From Sulfurospirillum sp. (GTDB lineage: Bacteria > Campylobacterota > Campylobacteria > Campylobacterales > Sulfurospirillaceae), in assembly GCA_026987955.1 (NCBI GenBank), contig JALSME010000106.1, positions 1 to 36,677 of the forward strand: a stretch of DNA of 36,677 nucleotides. Reading direction: 5' to 3'. The notes beneath the pieces are model-generated. The model saw nothing but the letters and a program-made list of their open reading frames with translations. It was not told the DNA's origin and searched no databases. Shown one piece after another: positions 29,431-36,677 of the stretch (position 1 is the first letter of the stretch; the number at the start of each line of letters is the position of its first letter). Made by a program: the position numbers and the translations under genes.

Positions 29431-30705
29431 CTACTTTTTACCTTTTTTAACACACTTGTTTATCTTCTTTGAATGCTCTATAAGTTCTTTTTCCTTACTC
29501 ACTTTTATGAGTTTGTCCATGATATCTTTAGCTTCAGTACATCTACCTAACTTATAATAACCCCATGCAATTGAGTCTAAATAAAATGGAGATTTCGGTT
29601 CTTTTAAGAGTGCCGCTTTAACTAGCTCTATACCTTTTTGAACATCTATATCATGATCAATCAACAGATACCCATAATAGTTAAAATAAAGAGGGTCATG
29701 AAGCTTAGATATTACTTTTTCAAACTTTTTAGAGATTGATTTCAATATTTTTTTATTCATTCTCTTTTTTTGAGATTCATACTCATATATTGCCATTCTA
29801 CCAAGATAGTTTAAATCTGAAGTCTTTTTATATAGTCGCTCCGCTACTTTATATGCCTCTGTATAATCATGTGATGAAGTGTATATATCAAGTAACATTT
29901 CCTGATTGTATCCACTTTTTTCTAAGAACTTAATAGCACCATTTTTATCCTTAATATAAAGAAGTAATTCAATAACTTTTTTAGCATACTCTTCATTTTT
30001 AAAGCGGTAATATAACTTTTTATATGTTGAAATTACACCATCTATATTTCTCTCTTTTCCATATATTTCAATAAGTTTATAACAAGTGTTTAATTCACAA
30101 GTATTTAACCTAATATGTGTTTCCAAAAGTGCAATTGCATCATCTTTTTTATTTAAATAATTATATAAAATATCAACTATATGAAGTAGTGATGCTTCGT
30201 CGTTTTGTAATCTATATGCACTTTCAAAATATTTTAGTGCAAGATTATAAGATTTTTTTTGTAAATATATACTACCAGCAATTTGAAGATTTCTTGCATT
30301 TTTATCATCTTTTAAAAGTTCTAAAACCTTTTTTTCTGCCTCTTTATATCTTTTTTCTTGAAGCAAAAAACCAATTTCTATTCGTCTTAGTTCACTATTT
30401 TTAGGGTTTTTACTTAGTGCCTGTGCTAGCAACTGTTCTGTTTGAGAAGAATCTTTAGATAAAAACGAAATTTTAGTTGCTTCAATCATATAATTTATTT
30501 TTCCACTTTTATTATAAAGTGCTTTATATATCTCCATAGCAGCCTTGTGATTGCCGATTTTTTGCTCTTCTAGTGCAGCTAAAATCATATAATCTTCATT
30601 TGCAAATGATTTTTTACCAACTAAATTCTTATTTGGCTGAGTTGTCGAGCACCCTGCAAAGAAAAAAACTATGACGATTGTGAAAGCTTGTATATACCTG
30701 GACAC
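29431..30705 (-). CDS. TPR-repeat lipoprotein
   Basis: GTG start; lipobox IVIVFFFAGCSTT; repeated TPR-like helices; 37-nt overlap with upstream gene. Confidence 0.8.
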   Translation of the reverse strand: MSRYIQAFTIVIVFFFAGCSTTQPNKNLVGKKSFANEDYMILAALEEQKIGNHKAAMEIYKALYNKSGKINYMIEATKISFLSKDSSQTEQLLAQALSKNPKNSELRRIEIGFLLQEKRYKEAEKKVLELLKDDKNARNLQIAGSIYLQKKSYNLALKYFESAYRLQNDEASLLHIVDILYNYLNKKDDAIALLETHIRLNTCELNTCYKLIEIYGKERNIDGVISTYKKLYYRFKNEEYAKKVIELLLYIKDKNGAIKFLEKSGYNQEMLLDIYTSSHDYTEAYKVAERLYKKTSDLNYLGRMAIYEYESQKKRMNKKILKSISKKFEKVISKLHDPLYFNYYGYLLIDHDIDVQKGIELVKAALLKEPKSPFYLDSIAWGYYKLGRCTEAKDIMDKLIKVSKEKELIEHSKKINKCVKKGKK

Positions 30706-31061
30706 TCTTCTTCTACCTCTCTTATATTGTTTTTAAAATGATCCCAAAAAGGAAATGTTCTGCACTGTGTTGGTCTTTGATCATAAACACTACATTGCTT
30801 TTTAACTGTATCAAAAAAGATACATCTAAAACCATCACCGTATTCTAACTCTTTAAGACTATAACGATACCCAATTTTAGATAAATAGTTTGTTATAAAC
30901 TCCTCTTTAGTCAATTTTAATTTTTTTTGTAGTTCTGCTATCTCACTTGGTTTTACCCAAATATAACCGCTCTCACCAATACAACACCTACCGCCGCACT
31001 CATCACATGCACTAGAATCAAATGCAAATGAAAAACCATCTTTTTTTAACAATGTTGGCAT
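30669..31061 (-). CDS. YkgJ/YcgN-type CxxxCxxCC metal-binding protein
   Basis: DSSACDECGGRCCIGESGYIWV...CSVYDQRPTQCRTFPFW. Confidence 0.88.
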   Translation of the reverse strand: MPTLLKKDGFSFAFDSSACDECGGRCCIGESGYIWVKPSEIAELQKKLKLTKEEFITNYLSKIGYRYSLKELEYGDGFRCIFFDTVKKQCSVYDQRPTQCRTFPFWDHFKNNIREVEEECPGIYKLSQSS

Positions 31062-31747
31062 AGTTGACTCTGTGTTTGTGTTTTATTGTATATTTCATTC
31101 ATTTCACTGCTATCCATAAAAAGTGGGGAAACTATTTTACATAAAGATTTTGAACTTTTTTTAGCATGAATTAAAACAAGAGATGCATCTTTAGTTTTTT
31201 TAGTATGAACAAAACGAATATCATTTACTTTAAATTTAAAATTTAAAAGTGTAGCTAAGAGCATATCAATCTGCTTTGCATCATAACAAAATATAAATGA
31301 TCCCCTTGGTGCTATTAGTGAAGATACTGACTTACAAAGCTCATCAAATGGAAGAGTATTCGCATATCTACTAATTTTTAAAGCAATATTTTTACTCTTT
31401 TGACTGCCCTCATTGTAAAATGGTGGATTTGAGAGAACAATATCGAACTTTTTTTCAAAATTTGCCTCTGTAATATCAAGTTCTAAAATTTCAGTTTCAA
31501 GATGATTTTTAGCTGCACTTTTTTTATTTAAAAAAACATGAGAAGTTTGAACATCAACTTGCGTAAGATCAATTGCTGGAAAATTACGCTTTAAAAGTAG
31601 ACCTAAAATTCCACATCCACTTCCAATATCTAAAACTTTTCCTTTAATATTGAATTTCGATATAAAATCATAAAGAATTAAAGAATCACTATTAAATCTA
31701 TATCCATCTTTATATTGAAATAGGTACAGTTTGTTATCTGTAGACAC
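31046..31747 (-). CDS. SAM-dependent methyltransferase, tRNA1(Val) A37 N6-methyltransferase-like
   Basis: YRFNSDSLILYDFI...KVLDIGSGCGILGLLLKRNFP...DIVLSNPPFY. Confidence 0.85.
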   Translation of the reverse strand: MSTDNKLYLFQYKDGYRFNSDSLILYDFISKFNIKGKVLDIGSGCGILGLLLKRNFPAIDLTQVDVQTSHVFLNKKSAAKNHLETEILELDITEANFEKKFDIVLSNPPFYNEGSQKSKNIALKISRYANTLPFDELCKSVSSLIAPRGSFIFCYDAKQIDMLLATLLNFKFKVNDIRFVHTKKTKDASLVLIHAKKSSKSLCKIVSPLFMDSSEMNEIYNKTQTQSQLCQHC

Positions 31748-33839
31748 GAATTACAAATCCCCTTTTACTTTTTGATTCTATGCTATATACAGTATAACTT
31801 ATCTTAACATCATCACCAAATTTTTCATGAATTAACCATCCACCCTCTTTTGCCCTATCTCGACCTAATCCAATATTTGAAAGCCTTGTCAATCTCTTTA
31901 TCTCACTATCACTAATTCCTAAGGTTCCATCTCTTTGCACCTTATTAAGTGAGGCAAAACCACCACTTCCTATAATAGGTATAACTTCAAAGTAATCTGA
32001 TTTGCTATATTGGCTTAAAAACTTATCTACTTTTTCTTTACATGTAGAGCTGATTTTAAAGTTTCCACTAATCATATCTCCACACTCTACTTTGCCTAAC
32101 AACTCGAGTTTAGATGCAGATTTAGAAGTCCTGTTTTTAGTTTCAATCTCTTTAATACTCTTTTTTAATGCTGTGATTCTTCTTATATATTCTCCGAGCT
32201 TTTCTTTATCTTTATCTCTTAATTTTAATTCATTTTTTATTAATGAAATTTTTTCATTTAATATAGCAATTTTTTCTATGTAGCTCTTTTCACTAGCAAT
32301 CATGCTATCTTTTGATGAAATTAAGTTTTTATTATTTGAAATTGTTTTATTAAGCTCAATCCCTAGTTTTTTATTTTTTTCTCTTAAATTTGCTATTAAA
32401 TCTCTATTTTCAATATTATTATATTTTATTTTCATCTCTAGTGACGCTATTTTTTGATTTAAAATACCATAGTTACTGTTATGCTTTTTTTCACTCTTTT
32501 TAATCTCTCTATCTATTTTAACTCTAGTATCTTCTTCCCCCTTTTCAAGCTCTTTAATCTTGTCTTGTAGTTGAAGTATTTTGTCATTTTTTTGTGATGT
32601 TTCTTTAATTTTTTCAGTCAAACTAGTTTTAACACTTTTTTCACTTATTTTTAATTTTTCAAGCTCTTTTTTTAATCTTTTAATTTCATCATTTGATCTA
32701 TTTATTTCTAATGCTTTTTGTTTTATAATTTTTTGAATATTTATTTTATTTGTCTCTTTAATATTATTACTCTCTTCTACTAGAGAATTATTTAGTTTTA
32801 TTTCTTTATTCAATTTTTTTATAAGATCATCAATCTCTTTTTTCTGTTCCATATCAATTTTTTTATACTTATCTTCAATTTTTTTAATAATCTCTTTATA
32901 TTTTTCCTTAATAGCCTCTTTTTCTAAACTACTATTTTTCACAATTTCATTAAATTCTTGAAGTTTTTTACTATTTTCAGATTCAATTTTTAAAATATCT
33001 TGTGAATTTTTACTTAAAAGTCTATTTTTTTCAAGCATCATTTCATGTATTTTATTTTCTAGCGAAAGAATATCTTGATCTTTTTTACTAAGCTCTTGTA
33101 CCATGACTGTATTCTTTGAATTAAGTCTATCTTTAAGTTCAGAAATTTGATTATTTAACGAGTTATTTATATTTTTCACTGAATTTAATTTTGACTCATA
33201 CATTGTATTTATCTCTTTTTCTCTTTTTAGAGACTCCCTTTTCTCCTTATCAAGCTCTTTTTTTAAGCTAATAACAATATCTTTTGAACTACTATTTTTT
33301 TGATTTAATTTTTGTGATAACTCAATATTTTCTCTATGAAGATCATTTATCTTTTGTGTAAGCTCACTTATGTTTTTATAATGCTGCTTCTCTGCTTCAT
33401 TAATTTTTTCAAGGTTGTTAGAGAGAAGTTTCTTTTGATTGGTACTATTTTTTGACTTCTCATACTCTACCATTTTAGCTAACTCATTTTTATCAGCGAC
33501 AAGCAAAATGTTTTCTCTCTCTAAAAATGATATTTTATTATTTAGTGAGTCAATTATATTGCTAGTTTCTGTTAAGGGGTTACCATTATCATCAAATATA
33601 TTTGTTTCTTGTTCATATATTTTAGTTAATTTTATATTGTTTTTATTAATATACTTTTTTTGTATATTTTCTGGTAGAGAGTCGAATGTCAACTCTTTTT
33701 TTAGAACATATTCATCATTTAATTCTTTTAAACTTATCCCACCTAAGTTACCAAATAGATAAAAAAGCAGTAGGCTACCTATAAAAAGTAGCCCTAATAC
33801 TATTGATAAAAAGAGTAAAAACGAATTGTTTCTCTGCAT
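31734..33839 (-). CDS. Membrane-anchored long coiled-coil protein with distinct C-terminal globular domain
   Basis: N-terminal TM (FLLFLSIVLGLLFIGSLLLFYLFG), about 500 aa of Lys/Glu-rich coiled coil, then VECGDMISGNFKISSTCKEKVDKFL...IGLGRDRAKEGGWLIHEKFGDD...RGFVIRVYR. Confidence 0.8.
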   Translation of the reverse strand: MQRNNSFLLFLSIVLGLLFIGSLLLFYLFGNLGGISLKELNDEYVLKKELTFDSLPENIQKKYINKNNIKLTKIYEQETNIFDDNGNPLTETSNIIDSLNNKISFLERENILLVADKNELAKMVEYEKSKNSTNQKKLLSNNLEKINEAEKQHYKNISELTQKINDLHRENIELSQKLNQKNSSSKDIVISLKKELDKEKRESLKREKEINTMYESKLNSVKNINNSLNNQISELKDRLNSKNTVMVQELSKKDQDILSLENKIHEMMLEKNRLLSKNSQDILKIESENSKKLQEFNEIVKNSSLEKEAIKEKYKEIIKKIEDKYKKIDMEQKKEIDDLIKKLNKEIKLNNSLVEESNNIKETNKINIQKIIKQKALEINRSNDEIKRLKKELEKLKISEKSVKTSLTEKIKETSQKNDKILQLQDKIKELEKGEEDTRVKIDREIKKSEKKHNSNYGILNQKIASLEMKIKYNNIENRDLIANLREKNKKLGIELNKTISNNKNLISSKDSMIASEKSYIEKIAILNEKISLIKNELKLRDKDKEKLGEYIRRITALKKSIKEIETKNRTSKSASKLELLGKVECGDMISGNFKISSTCKEKVDKFLSQYSKSDYFEVIPIIGSGGFASLNKVQRDGTLGISDSEIKRLTRLSNIGLGRDRAKEGGWLIHEKFGDDVKISYTVYSIESKSKRGFVIRVYR

Positions 33840-33842
33840 ATA

Positions 33843-34802
33843 TTATTTATTTTTTGTTTTTAGAATATGAGTTACTATATCGTGTGCATGATTTAGTGCA
33901 ATCGCGATAGATCCACCACTTTGAACAGCAATATCACCTGCAAGGTAGAGTCCTTTTGTCTTTGTTTCAAAGTTTTCATCAAATTCAGGCTTATTATTTT
34001 CATCAAATGTTACACCACAATTTCTTAAAAAATCTACAGGTGTAGTTCCACCAATGGCATATATTACTCTATCATATATAGTATAATATCCATCTGTAAA
34101 ATTAACTTTTACAAGTCCATTTTCATTCTCTAAAGATGTAACATCAACTCCCATTCTTAGTCTTAATTTTTCTTGTCCATTATACTCATATATCATTTTT
34201 TCATTGATCTCATTAAGTCTTGTAAACTTATCTCTTCTGTAGTTCAAAGTAACAGTATTTGTTTTTGAGAGCTCAATTGCATATTCGACAGCTGAATTTC
34301 CACCACCTACAAGTAGAAGTTTCTCTCCACTTGAACACTTGTCTAAGTTAAAATTTACTCTATCTTTAATTGATGGGGGTATTTTATAGCTTGGCTTATT
34401 TGGCTTACCCATAGTTCCAATTGCAATTATGACATTTTTTGATGCATAACCTGCGGTTGTTGTTATAATCTGAAAAATATCGCCATCTTTTTTGATCTTT
34501 TCAACTTCAGAATTAAATGCAGTATCTATCTTACCAGTATCTAAAAGCTCATCAAAGTAGTTTAGTGTACTCTCTTTTGTACCGTCTGTAAAATCAACAT
34601 TTCCTGAGAGTTCTATAACCTGACCTTTATAATCTTTATCAACTCTTTTGTTGTCTTTATAAAATTTTCTAATTGTCTGAGAGTGATTATCTCCTTTTTC
34701 AATCATAAGAATTTTATCTAGACCCATTACTTTTGACTCAACAGCAGCACCAATTCCTCCAGGACCTCCACCAATTATGACCATATCGTATACTTGTTGC
34801 AT
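33843..34802 (-). CDS. FAD/NAD(P)-dependent oxidoreductase, thioredoxin reductase-like
   Basis: MVIIGGGPGGIGAAVESKVMGL...LLLVGGGNSAVEYAIEL...GLYLAGDIAVQSGGSIAIALNHAH; no CxxC active site seen. Confidence 0.87.
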   Translation of the reverse strand: MQQVYDMVIIGGGPGGIGAAVESKVMGLDKILMIEKGDNHSQTIRKFYKDNKRVDKDYKGQVIELSGNVDFTDGTKESTLNYFDELLDTGKIDTAFNSEVEKIKKDGDIFQIITTTAGYASKNVIIAIGTMGKPNKPSYKIPPSIKDRVNFNLDKCSSGEKLLLVGGGNSAVEYAIELSKTNTVTLNYRRDKFTRLNEINEKMIYEYNGQEKLRLRMGVDVTSLENENGLVKVNFTDGYYTIYDRVIYAIGGTTPVDFLRNCGVTFDENNKPEFDENFETKTKGLYLAGDIAVQSGGSIAIALNHAHDIVTHILKTKNK

Positions 34803-34886
34803 TTTTACTTCCATATTTTGATTTAATCATTTATTATAGCAAAAAATAGTAAAATTAATTTTATATTGAATATTAAAGGCTTAAAT

Positions 34887-36122
34887 ATGCACAGTTTCTT
34901 AAATGAACTTAAAACTTCTAGCAGTAAACTTTCTACATTGAAATCTAGTAAGAAAAACATAGTTTTATTACAAATGGCAGCTTCTTTAAGAGATAATTGT
35001 AATGTTATATTAGATGAAAATGCTAAGGATATGGCAAATGGAGAAAAAAACCATCTTACAAAAGCTCTTCTTGATAGACTTTTTTTAGATAAACATAGAC
35101 TAGAAGATATGGCAAAAGCAATAGAAGATATTGCAATGCTAAAAGAGTCAGTAGGTCGTATATTAGATGGTTGGGTTGTACCAAGCGGACTTCGCATTGA
35201 GAAAGTTTCAGTGCCTATTGGTGTTGTTGCGGTTATATATGAGAGTCGTCCAAATGTAACAAGTGACACAGCTGCACTATGCTTTAAAAGTGGCAATGTC
35301 TGTGTTTTAAAGGGTGGCAAAGAAGCCCATTTTTCAAATCATATCATAGCAAAAACTCTTCAAGATGTCTTAGAAAAAAATAGTCTTCCAAAAAATATGA
35401 TATCACTTGTCCCTGATGAGACTAGAGAGGGTGTCTCAAAACTTATAAAGATGGACAAATACATTGATCTTATTATACCAAGAGGAGGAGCTGGACTTAT
35501 TCAATATATAAGTCAAAATTCAACAGTTCCAGTTGTAAAACATGACAAAGGTTTGTGTCACACCTACATAGACAAGGATGCAGACATCGAAACTGCTCTA
35601 AGAGTATCTATCAATGCCAAATGCAGAAGAGTTGGTATTTGTGGAGCAATGGAAACGCTTTTAATACATAAAGATATATCTGCAAAAATACTTCCTATGT
35701 TAAAAGAAAAGTTTAATTCAAATCAAACAGAGCTTTTAGGATGTGAAATTACAAAACAGATAATTGGTACAAAACTAGCAACCGAAGATGACTATAAAAC
35801 TGAGTATTTAGACAATATATTGAGCATCAAAATAGTTGAAAATTTTCATGAAGCTATAGCTCATATTGGAACATATGGTTCACATCATTCAGATGCGATA
35901 ATTACAGAAAATTACACAACAGCTGAAGAGTTTCTAAACTGTATAGATTCAGCATGTGTATACCTAAATGCAAGTACACAATTCACCGATGGTGGAGAGT
36001 TTGGATTTGGTGCAGAGGTTGGGATTAGTACAAATAAGCTACATGCTAGAGGTCCTATGGGTATCAATGAGCTAACAACATACAAATTTAAGATATACGG
36101 TAATGGCAATGTCAGAAAATAG
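34887..36122 (+). CDS. proA: Gamma-glutamyl phosphate reductase
   Basis: VSVPIGVVAVIYESRPNVTSDTAALCFKSGNVCVLKGGKEA...IIPRGGAGLI...GEFGFGAEVGISTNKLHARGPMGINELTTYKF. Confidence 0.96.
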   Translation: MHSFLNELKTSSSKLSTLKSSKKNIVLLQMAASLRDNCNVILDENAKDMANGEKNHLTKALLDRLFLDKHRLEDMAKAIEDIAMLKESVGRILDGWVVPSGLRIEKVSVPIGVVAVIYESRPNVTSDTAALCFKSGNVCVLKGGKEAHFSNHIIAKTLQDVLEKNSLPKNMISLVPDETREGVSKLIKMDKYIDLIIPRGGAGLIQYISQNSTVPVVKHDKGLCHTYIDKDADIETALRVSINAKCRRVGICGAMETLLIHKDISAKILPMLKEKFNSNQTELLGCEITKQIIGTKLATEDDYKTEYLDNILSIKIVENFHEAIAHIGTYGSHHSDAIITENYTTAEEFLNCIDSACVYLNASTQFTDGGEFGFGAEVGISTNKLHARGPMGINELTTYKFKIYGNGNVRK

Positions 36123-36677
36123 AGTGCTAGATGTCAAAGACTTAACATTTGGTTACAAAAACTCAAAAAATCTATATGAAAATCTATCTCTACATATAGA
36201 GGTAGGAGAGGTAGTAACTGTCCTTGGAGCAAGTGGTAGTGGCAAAAGCACTCTTTTTGAACTCATAACAAAAAACTTAAAACCAACTTGTGGAGCTATT
36301 ACATGTAGAAATATTGCACAAGTTTTTCAAGATCCATACAGCTCTTTTCATCCAACTTATACTATAAAAAATCAGATAAAAGATGTAGCCTCTTTAGAGG
36401 GATATGAAGAAATTTGTAATGCACTTGAGCTAGATACTACTTTTTTGGATCAAAAACCACATAAACTTAGTGGTGGACAACTTCAAAGATGCTCAATCCT
36501 TAGGGCACTTTTAATGAAACCAAAACTTCTTTTAGCAGATGAGCCTACAAGTGCACTAGATAATGTAACTCAACTAGAAGTCATGAGACTTCTAGTAAAG
36601 TTTTTAGATAGAGTCGGAATCCTACTTATCACCCATGATGAACATCTAGCATCATGGTGCAGTGACAGAATTATAAG
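36103..36677 (+). CDS. ABC transporter ATP-binding protein (oligopeptide/nickel-type), truncated by window edge
   Basis: VLDVKDLTFGYKNSKNLYENL...VTVLGASGSGKSTLFELIT...QVFQDPYSSFHPTYTI...HKLSGGQLQRCSILRALLMKPKLLLADEPTSALD. Confidence 0.92.
   Translation, partial: MAMSENRVLDVKDLTFGYKNSKNLYENLSLHIEVGEVVTVLGASGSGKSTLFELITKNLKPTCGAITCRNIAQVFQDPYSSFHPTYTIKNQIKDVASLEGYEEICNALELDTTFLDQKPHKLSGGQLQRCSILRALLMKPKLLLADEPTSALDNVTQLEVMRLLVKFLDRVGILLITHDEHLASWCSDRII

Noticed and set aside
32160-33500. Low-complexity T-rich tract resembling repeats
   Set aside because: It is the complement of Lys/Glu-rich coiled-coil codons in the 701-aa gene, not an independent repeat.
34823-35320. 165-aa minus-strand ORF
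   Set aside because: Antisense to proA, which is unambiguous; composition looks like a mirrored reading frame.

Overview
The window is a densely coded, AT-rich chromosomal segment that looks like Campylobacterota (Sulfurimonas-like gene content and order). Most of it is housekeeping: rhlE, xerH, sixA-like, murA, moeA, tRNA-Gly(GCC), flgA, ubiX, coaD, tmk, hisS, speA, cysE, an aspC-like aminotransferase, a GltD-like flavoprotein, lpxD, ilvH, ilvB, an EamA transporter, an ilvE-like gene, an MCP, pdxJ, pdxA, mnmH/selU, a HIT protein, trpC, a TPR lipoprotein, a YkgJ-like protein, a tRNA1(Val) methyltransferase-like gene, a long coiled-coil membrane protein, a TrxB-like oxidoreductase, proA and a truncated ABC ATPase. 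I found no CRISPR array, prophage or transposase gene. The observations most worth following up are: (1) a 273-bp symmetrical multi-hairpin element with near-perfect terminal inverted repeats (1341-1613) in the 3' end of an operon; (2) a DUF2249 / 12-TM heme-copper or NnrS-like / DUF59 operon preceded by a perfect TTGAT-N4-ATCAA (FNR/DNR-type) box at exactly class II spacing, divergent from a probably leaderless xerH; (3) three genes (a PilZ protein, flgA and an EamA transporter) whose conserved N-termini have no in-frame ATG/GTG/TTG start, with ATA as the best candidate initiator; (4) a HIP1-like over-represented palindrome, CTCTACATGTAGAG. All calls were made by eye from sequence and translations; no searches were run.
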